15,124 bases of DNA from Nitrospinales bacterium (lineage in GTDB: Bacteria > Nitrospinota_A > UBA7883 > JACRGQ01): NCBI GenBank assembly GCA_023248615.1, contig JAHFEI010000017.1, forward strand, positions 1-15,124. The letters run 5' to 3'. The position numbers and the translations under genes were made by a program. The notes under the pieces are model-generated. The model searched no databases, was not told where the DNA came from, and saw nothing but the letters and a program-made list of their open reading frames with translations. The first letter of the stretch is position 1. Every line of letters starts with the position of its first letter. This document shows, piece by piece, positions 1-7,673 of the stretch.

Positions 1-173
1 CCATACTGGGCGACACGGTGTACGGCAAAGACAGGGCGAAACTTATTTCCCGCCCGGCGCTACATGCGGCAAAGCTAACGCTGGTGCATCCCACCACGGG
101 CAAGACAATGGTTTTTGAAACTCCGCCTCCCCCCGATCTCTCCCTCCTTCTGGACAAACTAAGGAAGGGGTAG
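1..173 (+). CDS. RluA-family pseudouridine synthase, C-terminal end (partial)
   Basis: The 5' end is cut off by the window edge. Reading from base 3 gives 56 residues before a TAG stop, beginning ILGDTVYGKDRAKL and containing LHAAKLTLVHPTTGK. This matches the C-terminal end of RluA/RluC/RluD enzymes, which isomerise uridines in 23S rRNA or tRNA: a (P)(L/I)xGDxxYG motif followed by ALHAxxLxxxHPxTGE. The catalytic aspartate (HRLD) and any N-terminal S4 domain lie outside the window, so the target uridine cannot be inferred. The gene converges on secF. The family call is solid; the choice of RluD over other members is not. Confidence 0.85.
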   Translation, partial: ILGDTVYGKDRAKLISRPALHAAKLTLVHPTTGKTMVFETPPPPDLSLLLDKLRKG

Positions 174-191
174 GGGGGCTTTTAGCTCCCC
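173..191 (+). terminator. weak hairpin at the end of the pseudouridine synthase gene
   Basis: Bases 173-180 can pair with 184-191 around a TTT loop, giving an 8-bp G/C-rich stem with one G-U pair. It starts on the last base of the stop codon. The next T-rich run (about 203-208) is displaced from the stem, so a classical intrinsic terminator is only weakly supported. Confidence 0.3.
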
Positions 192-242
192 CAGTTCTTT
201 CCCGCGTTTTTTAGCCAATCTTTTAGCATGCTGTATAAGAGG

Positions 243-357
243 GATTCTTCGTAGCGCTTCACTTGGCTCTGAATGACTGCCGCAGGCCGCCATTGTGGGC
301 GGCTTGCCGCTTCGCGGCAAAGTACAAGAGTGCCTGTCCCTACAAAGTAGCGGGACA
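243..357. repeat. intergenic hairpin cluster resembling dispersed bacterial repeats
   Basis: This gap between converging genes holds GATTCTTCG (243-251) and GAATGAC (271-277), the two ends of a sequence commonly scattered between genes in many bacteria. Three inverted repeats follow: 282-291 with 298-307 (10 bp including one G-U), 304-310 with 314-320 (7 bp, TTC loop) and 335-340 with 352-357 (6 bp). The first two share bases and exclude one another. A 61-codon minus-strand frame crosses the stretch but has no protein-like character. Assignment to a repeat family is from memory and needs a genome-wide search. Confidence 0.4.
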
Positions 358-372
358 TTAGTATCAAGGCCG

Positions 373-412
373 ACGCAAGGGGTGGGCGTTACGCCGCGTT
401 TAGCCCTTGCGT
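373..412 (-). terminator. inverted repeat over the secF stop codon
   Basis: Perfect 9-bp arms (373-381 and 404-412) enclose the secF stop codon (400-402) and a smaller GGCG/CGCC hairpin (385-388 with 392-395). The position suits a transcript-end structure for the yajC-secD-secF operon. No U-tract follows on the minus strand, so it may instead protect the 3' end or work with Rho. Confidence 0.35.
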
Positions 413-1320
413 ATTGAGAGGCTGAGTTTTTGGGTGGTGGTGCCGGGCCAATCTATCAGCAATGCGCTGGCGATAAAGACCGACGAGTAGGTACCGAACC
501 CTATGCCGACCAGCAGTGTAAACGAGAAATCATGGAGTACCGGCCCGCCGAACACAAACAGCGCGATAACCGACAAAAGCGTGAGGCCGGAGGTGATTAT
601 AGTCCTGCTAAGCGTTTCGTTTACGCTGTCGTTCACCAGCGCAGGCAGTTCCAGGTTTCTTTTCAGCCGCAGGTTTTCGCGTACCCTGTCGAACACCACT
701 ATGGTGTCGTTAAGCGAGTAGCCGATTATCGTAAGCAACGCCGCCAGCACCGGTAGGGTAAACTCCTTACCGACCAGCGCAAGAGCGCCCAGTGTGATAA
801 TCGAGTCGTGCATGATGGACAGTATGGCTGTGATGGCAAAGCGGGATTCGAAGCGCACCGCCAGGTATATCAGTATGCCCACGAGCGAATAGACGACGGC
901 CAGCACCGCCTTGTACGTCAGGTCCTTGCCCACCTTGGGGCCTACGATTTCGGTGCGCTCCACCGTGAAAGAATCGTTGCCGAACTTCGCCTTAACAGAG
1001 GATACCACGGCGGCGGTCGCCGTTTCTTCCTGCTGTCCTTTCGGGTGGATGTTGATAAGTACATCCTCCGGCTCGCCGAACTGCTGTATGTCGCCGCCGA
1101 AACCTGTGGCTTCCACCACGTTTCGCACGTCGTTTAATTGCGGCGCGGTTTTAAACTTAAGCTGTATAAGCGTTCCCCCGGCGAAATCTATGCCGTATTT
1201 AAGGCCGCCGTGCGACAGGAGAATAACGATGGTAAGCACAATCAGCGACCCTGAAAAGGCATAGCCGATTTTTTTGTAATTTAGCCAGTTTATTTTTGGT
1301 CTTGTGCTGAAGAAATGCAT
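400..1320 (-). CDS. secF: protein translocase subunit SecF
   Basis: SecF is an inner-membrane RND-family subunit that pairs with SecD and uses the proton-motive force to help pull proteins out through SecYEG. The 306-residue protein has the expected layout: an N-terminal helix (about 18-37), the SecF signature GIDFAGGTLIQLKF, a periplasmic domain, then five clustered C-terminal helices. These include the conserved SLNDTIVVFDRVREN stretch, typical of SecF helix 4 and the following loop. The length is normal for the family. It begins one base after the secD stop. Its ribosome-binding site (AAAGGTG, 1325-1331) lies in the last secD codons, which suggests translational coupling. Confidence 0.97.
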   Translation of the reverse strand: MHFFSTRPKINWLNYKKIGYAFSGSLIVLTIVILLSHGGLKYGIDFAGGTLIQLKFKTAPQLNDVRNVVEATGFGGDIQQFGEPEDVLINIHPKGQQEETATAAVVSSVKAKFGNDSFTVERTEIVGPKVGKDLTYKAVLAVVYSLVGILIYLAVRFESRFAITAILSIMHDSIITLGALALVGKEFTLPVLAALLTIIGYSLNDTIVVFDRVRENLRLKRNLELPALVNDSVNETLSRTIITSGLTLLSVIALFVFGGPVLHDFSFTLLVGIGFGTYSSVFIASALLIDWPGTTTQKLSLSIRKG

Positions 1321-1321
1321 A

Positions 1322-2869
1322 TTACACCTTTATATCCGTTACGTTTCGTTTGGAGAGTATGAGGTCGAACATCGTGCGCGAGACGAACACCGAGGTGTAC
1401 AGCGACGCCAGGAGGCCGATAGTCAGCGTGACCGCAAAACCTTTCAGCGGCCCGGTGCCGAACTGGAACAGCACAATCGCCGTTATAAGCGTTGTTACGT
1501 GCGTATCGATGATTGTAATCAGCGCCCGTTTAAACCCTGCGTCCACTGCGGCGCGGATAGTCCTGCCGTTCGATAGCTCTTCCCTTATGCGCTCGTAGAT
1601 GAGTACGTTTGCGTCTACCGCGATGCCGATGGTAAGCGCCATGCCAGCGATGCCGGGGAGCGTTAGCGTTGCTCCCACGTAGCCCATCATCCCGGCCAGT
1701 ATTACGATATTGAGCGTAAGCGCGATGTTGGCTATGATGCCGCCCACGCGGTAGTAGAACAGCATGAAAACGACGATACTGACGGCGCCGTAAAGGCATG
1801 CCTTGATGCCGTCGCGGATGGAATCAGCCCCCAGCGATGGGCCGACGGTGCGCTCTTCCATAAGTTCCAGCGGAGCGGGCAGTGCGCCTGCGCGAAGTAT
1901 TATAGCCAGGTCGTGCGCCTGGTCTGCGGTGAAGCCGCCGGATATCTGCGCCTTGCCGCCTTCGATTTTTTCCCGTATTACCGGCGCGGAGTAGACCTTG
2001 CCGTCCAGCACTATGGCAAGCCTGCGCTTGACGTATCTTGTGGTTATATCGCCAAAGCGGCGCGAGCCTTCGCTGTCGAACCCAATCGAAACATACGGCT
2101 CGTTGAACTGCTGGTCTATCCGCACGTCGGCATCCGATATCGATTCGCCGCCCAGTAGCACTTTCTTGTCCACCAGTAGCGGTATGCCCGCCTCTTTTTG
2201 TCCGGCTTTATCTTTACGGAATTCGTACATAAGTTCCAGCCCCTGCGGCACGTCTCCTTTTAAGGCGTTCGGCACCGATGCGTCTTCATCCACAATGCGG
2301 AACTCAAGCCTAGCAGTGGTTTTGATGAGCGCCTTGGCCCGCGTGGGGTCTTTCACCCCGGCAAGTTGCACCAGCACCCGGTTCTCCCCTTGGCGCTGTA
2401 TTACAGGCTCGGAAACGCCGAACTGGTCAATGCGGTTGCGCAGGGTTTCCAGCGCCTGGTCTACCGAATGCTGGCGGATGGCGGTACCCCGTTCCTTTGT
2501 GATGCCGTAGCTGATTTTCAGTCCCGAAGTGAAATCTTTCAGTTCCTCAATTTCGCCGAAATCCTTGGCGGCTTTCCGCACGCCCTCGATATCGCTTTGC
2601 TGTGCCACGTCAACCTGTATTCTAGCGATGTCCGCTTTCACGCCCAGCGGCGTGATGCCCGCTTTTTCCAGCGCAACGCGGAAATCCTCGGATGTCCTTG
2701 CGATGGCCATCTCTATAACCTTGTCGGTTTGAACTTCATAGACAAGGTGCATGCCTCCCTGAAGGTCGAGGCCGAGCTTAATCTTTTTTTGCAATGGCAG
2801 GGCGGCGTACACCGATGCCGCAATTATCGCGATAACGAGGCCGAAGCGCCAGATAAGCGATTTATCCAT
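1322..2869 (-). CDS. secD: protein translocase subunit SecD
   Basis: SecD is the larger partner of SecF in the proton-driven accessory complex of the Sec translocon. The 515-residue product has an N-terminal transmembrane helix (about 8-24), the family motif GLDLQGGMHLVYEV, and a long periplasmic region with the P1 head domain (FRIVDEDASVP). The later stretch DLAIILRAGALPAPLELMEERTVGPSLG leads into the C-terminal RND membrane domain, which contains AVDANVLIYERIREEL. The size falls between the shorter and longer SecD forms. It starts 12 bases after yajC. The ribosome-binding site is only modest (AAAGCGGA-like), so coupling to yajC translation is plausible. No truncation or fusion is visible. 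Confidence 0.97.
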   Translation of the reverse strand: MDKSLIWRFGLVIAIIAASVYAALPLQKKIKLGLDLQGGMHLVYEVQTDKVIEMAIARTSEDFRVALEKAGITPLGVKADIARIQVDVAQQSDIEGVRKAAKDFGEIEELKDFTSGLKISYGITKERGTAIRQHSVDQALETLRNRIDQFGVSEPVIQRQGENRVLVQLAGVKDPTRAKALIKTTARLEFRIVDEDASVPNALKGDVPQGLELMYEFRKDKAGQKEAGIPLLVDKKVLLGGESISDADVRIDQQFNEPYVSIGFDSEGSRRFGDITTRYVKRRLAIVLDGKVYSAPVIREKIEGGKAQISGGFTADQAHDLAIILRAGALPAPLELMEERTVGPSLGADSIRDGIKACLYGAVSIVVFMLFYYRVGGIIANIALTLNIVILAGMMGYVGATLTLPGIAGMALTIGIAVDANVLIYERIREELSNGRTIRAAVDAGFKRALITIIDTHVTTLITAIVLFQFGTGPLKGFAVTLTIGLLASLYTSVFVSRTMFDLILSKRNVTDIKV

Positions 2870-2881
2870 ATAATCCGCTTT

Positions 2882-3244
2882 CTAAGCCTCTGTCGGCGGA
2901 GTAGCTATTTCCGCGCCCTGTTTTTCTACGGTGTCTTTAAGGCCGGCAACGTAAAACCGGTTAACCCGCACTTTCACGTTTTCCGCCACCTGTATGGTAA
3001 GCACGTCGTCCTTCACTTTCGATATGGTGCCGTACAGCCCGCCAACGGTTATGATGCTGTCGCCTTCTTTAAGGGCGGTCATCATCTCGCGGTTTTCTTT
3101 TTGTTTTTTCTGCTGTGGCCGAAGCAGGAAGAAATAGAAAATGGCCACCAGCAACAGTAGCGGGAAAAAGCTCATGAACACGTCAATATTGCTCTGCTCC
3201 GCGCCAGGGGGGGCGGACATTGCGTACGCTACGTTGTTAAACAT
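2882..3244 (-). CDS. yajC: preprotein translocase accessory subunit YajC
   Basis: YajC is a small single-pass inner-membrane protein that co-purifies with SecDF. The product has a hydrophobic helix (about residues 21-41) followed by LLRPQQKKQKE, the YajC hallmark, and a soluble tail with the MMTALKEGDSIITVGGLYG motif. An ATG six codons upstream (3262) is in frame but has no ribosome-binding site. A good GGAGGT (3255-3260) overlaps that upstream ATG and sits 10 bases before the ATG at 3244, so I chose 3244 (120 residues). It is the first gene of the yajC-secD-secF operon, the arrangement found in most Gram-negative bacteria. Confidence 0.93.
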   Translation of the reverse strand: MFNNVAYAMSAPPGAEQSNIDVFMSFFPLLLLVAIFYFFLLRPQQKKQKENREMMTALKEGDSIITVGGLYGTISKVKDDVLTIQVAENVKVRVNRFYVAGLKDTVEKQGAEIATPPTEA

Positions 3245-3254
3245 CTTCTCAAGT

Positions 3255-3260
3255 ACCTCC
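3255..3260 (-). promoter_or_regulatory. ribosome-binding site that decides the yajC start
   Basis: GGAGGT on the minus strand overlaps an in-frame upstream ATG (3262-3260). It is correctly spaced for the ATG at 3244-3242, while nothing like a Shine-Dalgarno sequence precedes the upstream ATG. Confidence 0.65.
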
Positions 3261-3281
3261 ATCAGTAAAACTAAGTGGCTA

Positions 3282-3310
3282 ATTAAATCCTAATGCGGGG
3301 GAAAGTGCAA
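3282..3310 (-). promoter_or_regulatory. predicted sigma-70-type promoter for yajC-secD-secF
   Basis: On the minus strand a TTGCAC box (3305-3310) lies 17 bp from TTTAAT (3282-3287), a 5/6 match to the -10 consensus. Transcription would start near 3275, giving a leader of about 30 nt with the GGAGGT site inside it. The -35 matches only 3/6, so the call rests mainly on the -10 box and its position. Confidence 0.45.
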
Positions 3311-3454
3311 GTATGATATTAGCCTTTCTTGGAGGCGATGGATTTGCCGCGCTCTTCGACCACTTGGGCGCGTTGTGCCATGCGGCGGCTGTTGGGGGTG
3401 GTGGGGAACTTTTTTTAAATGGTTATGTGATATCTTGGTGGTGGTAGTTACGAT

Positions 3455-3512
3455 GCCCGACGGGGGCTTTCCCCGAAAGGGCCAAGTCCCGTTCCCGGAG
3501 CAGGTTTTCGGG
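3455..3512 (+). promoter_or_regulatory. possible structured leader ahead of the exporter operon
   Basis: Two hairpins can form in the gap before the first exporter gene. In the first (3455-3482), GCCC/GGGC encloses a GA/AAA internal loop and then a CGGGG/CCCCG stem with a five-base loop. The second pairs 3488-3491 with 3509-3512. The segment is G/C-rich and lies 25-80 bases before the start codon. I do not recognise a known riboswitch, and I found no convincing promoter in the 3382-3536 gap. Confidence 0.25.
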
Positions 3513-3536
3513 CTGGTATTTTGGGAGGGTGGTTGG

Positions 3537-4457
3537 ATGAAAAGACTTTTCGCGGCGGCGTTGGCGGCTACGGCGCTGTTTGCCTGCAACAACGCAAAAG
3601 ACGGCGCGATAACGGCTTCCGGCACGATAGAGGCGGTGGAAGTGACCGTAAACTCCAAGATAGGCGGCACTATAGTGAAGCTTGCCGTGGACGAAGGGGC
3701 GGACGTGAAGAAGGGGGATATGCTGGCGCGGGTGGATAGCGCTAACCTGGAAATCCAGCTAAGGCAGGCGCGTGCCAACACCGAGGCGGCGCAATCGCAG
3801 TACCAGCTTTTACAGCGCGGGTATCGGCAGGAGGATATGCAACAGGCGGAGGAGAATTACCGTTTCGCGCAGTCGGAGCAGGCGAGGGTGGAGGAGCTTT
3901 TCCGGTTGGGTAGCGCCACGCAACGGCAGTACGACGATGTGAAATCGAAATGCGTGATGGCGCAAAAGGCGTACGAAAAGATGAAAAACGGTTTTTTGCC
4001 GGAGGAGAAAGATGTTGCCCGCGCAAAGGTGCGGCAGGCGCAGGCACAGGCGGATGCGGTGGAAAAGACGATACGCGATGCCGTAATCACTTCGCCGGTG
4101 GACGGCAAGCTGACCCGGAAATCGGTGGAGGAGGGGGACGATGTGCTTCCGAACGCGCAACTTTTCCGCATTTCCCGGCTCAATACAGTTCACCTTATGG
4201 TTTATGTGACGGAATTGGAGTTGGCGAAAGTGAAGCTGGGGCAGGAGGCCTTGGTGTTTATAGACGCATACCCAAAAAGGGCGTTCAAGGGGAATATCCG
4301 GTACATATCGTCGACGGCGGAATTTACGCCGAAAAACGTGCAGACAAAAGATGACCGCGCCAAGCTGGTGTTTGGCGTGAAGATAGAGATACCCAACCCC
4401 GATTTTACGCTAAAGCCCGGCCTGCCTGCGGATGCCCGGCTGGAAACGGGAAGGTAA
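3537..4457 (+). CDS. HlyD-family membrane-fusion subunit (predicted lipoprotein) of an ABC-2 exporter
   Basis: This is the periplasmic adaptor that would connect the inner-membrane ABC transporter to an outer-membrane channel. The 306-residue protein begins with a lipoprotein signal sequence and lipobox LFAC (Cys17). A half-lipoyl domain follows (about 27-66, with GTIVKLAVDEGADVKKGD), then a long charged alpha-hairpin rich in Q, A and E (about 70-180). The second lipoyl half contains ITSPVDGKLTRKSVEEGD (about 184-205). The beta-barrel region includes FTPKNVQTKDDRAKLVF, a stretch typical of E. coli YbhG-type adaptors. The ATG at 3537 follows GGGAGGG; a longer frame from 3375 would bury the signal peptide and is rejected. 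It is first in a six-gene operon and ends 7 bases before ATPase 1. Confidence 0.92.
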   Translation: MKRLFAAALAATALFACNNAKDGAITASGTIEAVEVTVNSKIGGTIVKLAVDEGADVKKGDMLARVDSANLEIQLRQARANTEAAQSQYQLLQRGYRQEDMQQAEENYRFAQSEQARVEELFRLGSATQRQYDDVKSKCVMAQKAYEKMKNGFLPEEKDVARAKVRQAQAQADAVEKTIRDAVITSPVDGKLTRKSVEEGDDVLPNAQLFRISRLNTVHLMVYVTELELAKVKLGQEALVFIDAYPKRAFKGNIRYISSTAEFTPKNVQTKDDRAKLVFGVKIEIPNPDFTLKPGLPADARLETGR

Positions 4458-4464
4458 CGCGGCG

Positions 4465-5382
4465 ATGGCTGAAGTTTTAGCGGTGAACGCGCTGGCAAAA
4501 AGTTTCGGAGAAATTCGGGCAGTAGACGGCATAAACTTTTCGGTGAACGAGGGGGAGATGTTCGGCATCGTGGGGCCGGACGGGGCGGGAAAGACCACTA
4601 TGTTCCGTATGCTGTGTGGCATAATGCGCCCCAGTGCGGGCGATGCCAGCATATTCGGCCACAGCATCCTGGATAGCCAAGAGGAAATAAAAAAACAGAT
4701 AGGATATTTTTCCCAGAGGTTCACGCTGTACGGCGACCTGACGGTGGACGAGAACATGGAATTTTTTGCGGAGATACACGATGTGCGCGACTACCGCAAC
4801 CGGCGCGAGGAGCTTTTGGAATTTACGCGCCTTACGCCGTTTCGGGGCAGGCTGGCGGACAGGCTGTCCGGCGGCATGAAACAAAAGCTGGCGCTGGCCT
4901 GCACGCTTATCCACCGCCCCCGCATAATTTTCCTGGATGAGCCGACCACCGGGGTTGACCCCGTTTCCCGCATGGATTTTTGGCGGATACTTTCGAGCCT
5001 GCTAAAGACCAGGATTACAATAGTTATGAGCACCCCGTACATGGATGAGGCGGAGCGGTGTGGGCGGATTGCGCTGATGGACAAAGGCTCCCTGATGGCT
5101 GTGGACACACCATCCAACATAAAAAAGATGCTGGACGGTGAAGTGCTGGAAATCGTCTGCACCGGCGTGCGGGCCGCCAGGCAGTCGTTGGTAGGGGTGG
5201 AAGGTGTGCTGGATGTGCAGGCATTTGGCGACCGTTTGAACGTGGTTGTAAAAAGCGGAGCGGCGGGGCATCCGGCGGTGGAGTCGGCCCTCCGGAGTTC
5301 CGGGGCGGAAATAACAGGTTGGCGCGTGATAAGCCCTTCGCTGGAAAACGTTTTCATTTCGCTTATCACACGTGCGGCATAA
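4465..5382 (+). CDS. ABC transporter ATPase 1, like the N-terminal half of YbhF; switch histidine replaced
   Basis: This cytoplasmic nucleotide-binding subunit would power the ABC-2 exporter. In 305 residues it has Walker A GPDGAGKTT (37-45), a Q-loop glutamine at 84, the signature LSGGM (134-138), Walker B with catalytic glutamate (IIFLDEP, 154-160) and the D-loop GVDP. The H-loop reads MSTPYMDEAE, so proline 191 stands where the switch histidine normally is. From memory, E. coli YbhF's N-terminal half also has GPDGAGKTT and lacks this histidine, so the gene probably corresponds to that half. The ATG at 4465 is chosen because AAGG lies upstream; starting at 4432 would overlap the adaptor gene by 26 bases. 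The C-terminal 90 residues resemble the accessory domain of such ATPases (ending SPSLENVFISLI). Confidence 0.93.
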   Translation: MAEVLAVNALAKSFGEIRAVDGINFSVNEGEMFGIVGPDGAGKTTMFRMLCGIMRPSAGDASIFGHSILDSQEEIKKQIGYFSQRFTLYGDLTVDENMEFFAEIHDVRDYRNRREELLEFTRLTPFRGRLADRLSGGMKQKLALACTLIHRPRIIFLDEPTTGVDPVSRMDFWRILSSLLKTRITIVMSTPYMDEAERCGRIALMDKGSLMAVDTPSNIKKMLDGEVLEIVCTGVRAARQSLVGVEGVLDVQAFGDRLNVVVKSGAAGHPAVESALRSSGAEITGWRVISPSLENVFISLITRAA

Positions 5383-5407
5383 AACAAGTGGCAGGAGAAG
5401 GACGGGA

Positions 5408-6736
5408 ATGAAGAAGACAATCGTGTTGCTTATGGCATTGTTTCCCGCGTTGGCGTTTGCGCAGGATGCCAGGACGCTATCGGTAGAAGATGTTGTGTCG
5501 CTCGCGCTGAAAAACAGCAAAGGCATGCATATCTCCGAGATGAGGGTGGAGTCCGCATCCGCCAAGTATGGCGAGGTTGGAGCCGCCAACAAGCCGACGG
5601 TAAAAGTCCAGGCCGGGTACACGCGGCTTAGCGACGTGCCGCCGTTTCAGGTGCAGCTTCCCGGAGCCGCCGCGCCTGCTACGCTCGCGCCGACGATACT
5701 GGACAGCTACGCGCTGAAAGTTACCGCACAGCAACCGCTTTATACCGGCGGCAGGCTGGAGAAGAGTGTGCAAGCCGCAGAGTATTCGGCGAGGGCGGCG
5801 GAGCATGATCTCTACCGCGATGTGTCCGATACGGCGCTTGCCGCCAAAGGCGCCTACTGGAGCCTGTACAAGGCGATAAAAATAAAGAATGTTATGGATG
5901 AAAATGTGGAGCAGGTGAAATCCCATCTCGCCGATGTGGGAAACATGGTGCAGGCCGGGGTAATGTTGCGCGATGAGCAGTTGAAAGTGCAGGTGCAGTT
6001 ATCCAACGCGCTGTTCGCGCAGGTGGATGCGGTAAACAACGTGCGGCTCTCCATGATGTCGCTTAACAACATCATCGGCCTGCCGCTGGAGACGGAGGTA
6101 TATCCCGGCTCTGCGCTTATGCCGCCGGACAAGGCGTTAAGGCCGCTGGAGCAGTACCGGCAAGAGGCGCTGGAAAACAGGGCGGAAGTGAAGGCCGCGA
6201 GCATGAGGCTGGAAGCTTCCGGCTCATCGGCGGATGCGGCCCGTGGTGGCTACTATCCACAGGTGTCGCTGTTCGGCGACTACTACTACCAAAGGCCTAA
6301 CCAGCGCTTTTTTCCCAGCCGCGACCAGTTCGACGGGTCGTGGGATATCGGAATAGCCGTGTCATACGACATCCTGGATTGGGGAACTACCAAGTACCAG
6401 ACGAAGCAGGCGGAGGCTGTGCGCTCCCAATCCGGCTTTGCGCTGGAGCAGTTGCGCGATGCCATAACGCTGGAAGTGAACCAGAGCTACCTTACCCTGT
6501 TGCAGGCAAAGGACAGGATATCAATAGCCAGTGGAGGCGTGGCCCAAGCCGAGGAAAGCTACCGAATAACAAAAAACCGGTTCGCAAACGGCCAAGCGAC
6601 AAACACGGAAACGCTGGACGCGGAGGTTGCCCTCTTGCAGGCGAAGCTGAACTACACCATCGCGGTAGTGGATTACGAGATATCGGATGCGCGGTTGCGC
6701 AGGGCTGTGGGCGCGGCGGAGGATACGAAAAAATAA
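5408..6736 (+). CDS. TolC-family outer-membrane efflux protein
   Basis: This is the predicted trimeric outer-membrane channel of the exporter. The 442-residue precursor has a Sec signal peptide (MKKTIVLLMALFPALAFA, cleavage before QDA). Two repeats of the outer-membrane efflux domain (OEP) follow, roughly 30-210 and 230-430, rich in long amphipathic helices. Recognisable pieces are LSVEDVVSLALKNS near the N-terminus, QPLYTGGRLEKSVQAAEY, and in the second repeat SYDILDWGTTKYQTKQAEA and SYRITKNRFANGQATNTETLDAEVALLQAKLNY. The length is normal for the family. The ATG at 5408 follows AGGAGAAGG, and the signal peptide begins there. The gene lies between the two ATPase genes of one operon, and its stop is 4 bases before ATPase 2. 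Confidence 0.93.
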   Translation: MKKTIVLLMALFPALAFAQDARTLSVEDVVSLALKNSKGMHISEMRVESASAKYGEVGAANKPTVKVQAGYTRLSDVPPFQVQLPGAAAPATLAPTILDSYALKVTAQQPLYTGGRLEKSVQAAEYSARAAEHDLYRDVSDTALAAKGAYWSLYKAIKIKNVMDENVEQVKSHLADVGNMVQAGVMLRDEQLKVQVQLSNALFAQVDAVNNVRLSMMSLNNIIGLPLETEVYPGSALMPPDKALRPLEQYRQEALENRAEVKAASMRLEASGSSADAARGGYYPQVSLFGDYYYQRPNQRFFPSRDQFDGSWDIGIAVSYDILDWGTTKYQTKQAEAVRSQSGFALEQLRDAITLEVNQSYLTLLQAKDRISIASGGVAQAEESYRITKNRFANGQATNTETLDAEVALLQAKLNYTIAVVDYEISDARLRRAVGAAEDTKK

Positions 6737-6740
6737 AAGC

Positions 6741-7673
6741 ATGGCGGATTATGCGATAGAGGTCGATGGGCTGGCGAAAACCTTTGGGGATTTCACGGCA
6801 GTTGGCCATATCAGTTTCCGCGTACCCCGTGGCAGTATATTCGGTTTCCTGGGGCCGAACGGCGCGGGAAAATCCACCACCATCCGCATGTTGTGCGGCC
6901 TTTTGGAGCCTACCTCCGGTAGCGCGTCTGTCGGCGGTTTCGATATCGTCCGGCAAACCGGCCAACTCAAAAAAAACATCGGCTACATGTCGCAAAAGTT
7001 CTCGCTGTACGAGGATTTGACCGTAGAGGAAAACATACGTTTTTTCGGCGGCGTGTATGGCCTTTCCAGCCTCGCTTTGAAGGAGCGGATGAAGTGGGTG
7101 GTGGAAATGGCGGGACTGGAAGGCAGGGAGAAAAGCCTTACGGGGACGCTTGCCGGAGGGTGGAAGCAAAGGCTGGCACTTGGGTGCGCAATCATCCACG
7201 AGCCTGCCATAGTTTTTCTGGATGAGCCGACCTCTGGCGTAGACCCGGTGTCGCGCAGGAATTTCTGGGAGCTTATCAACGGCCTTTCCGAAAAGGGAAC
7301 CACGGTGCTGGTTACTACCCATTATCTGGACGAGGCGGAATATTGCAACAACATCATCATGATGGATGCGGGAAAAATTGTAGCGGATGGAAGCCCAAAG
7401 GAACTGAAGAAACGGCATATCACCTACCAGATGCTGGAATTGCAGGCGGACGATGTGGTGGTCGCCATGGAATTGCTGAAACCGGCGACATGGGTGAGGG
7501 AACTTTCGCTTTTCGGCATGCACCTTCACGTGGGGGTGGACGATGCGGCAACCGGGGCGGAAATGATACGGCGCACGATGGCCGCAGGGGGGCGGACAGT
7601 GGGAAGGATAGAGCTTATAACGCCATCGCTTGAGGATGTTTTCATCCGCGTCGTCGCGGGAAAGGCGGAGTAG
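6741..7673 (+). CDS. ABC transporter ATPase 2, like the C-terminal half of YbhF; all catalytic motifs present
   Basis: This second nucleotide-binding subunit of the same exporter (310 residues) has Walker A GPNGAGKST (38-46), a Q-loop glutamine at 85, the signature LAGGW (137-141), Walker B IVFLDEP with D161 and E162, the D-loop GVDP and an intact H-loop VTTHYLDEAEYC with His194. The stretch GYMSQKFSLYEDLTVEEN and the H-loop closely recall the C-terminal half of E. coli YbhF. With ATPase 1 it would form an asymmetric heterodimer. The ATG at 6741 is chosen because it follows the OMF stop by 4 bases and begins the ABC fold; its ribosome-binding site is weak, suggesting coupling. The stop abuts the GTG of permease 1. 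Confidence 0.94.
   Translation: MADYAIEVDGLAKTFGDFTAVGHISFRVPRGSIFGFLGPNGAGKSTTIRMLCGLLEPTSGSASVGGFDIVRQTGQLKKNIGYMSQKFSLYEDLTVEENIRFFGGVYGLSSLALKERMKWVVEMAGLEGREKSLTGTLAGGWKQRLALGCAIIHEPAIVFLDEPTSGVDPVSRRNFWELINGLSEKGTTVLVTTHYLDEAEYCNNIIMMDAGKIVADGSPKELKKRHITYQMLELQADDVVVAMELLKPATWVRELSLFGMHLHVGVDDAATGAEMIRRTMAAGGRTVGRIELITPSLEDVFIRVVAGKAE

Noticed and set aside
182..367. A 61-codon minus-strand frame between the pseudouridine synthase and secF
   Set aside because: It translates hairpins and dispersed-repeat-like DNA and shows no protein family character.
3332..3356. Similarity to the start of a fluoride riboswitch (GGCGATGGATTTGCC)
   Set aside because: The rest of the fluoride consensus is missing, and no fluoride channel or exporter gene follows directly.
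3319..3381. A 20-codon minus-strand frame (MAQRAQVVEERGKSIASKKG) upstream of yajC
   Set aside because: It has no ribosome-binding site, its stop runs up to the yajC promoter, and I recognise no family. It could be a remnant but is not supportable as a gene.
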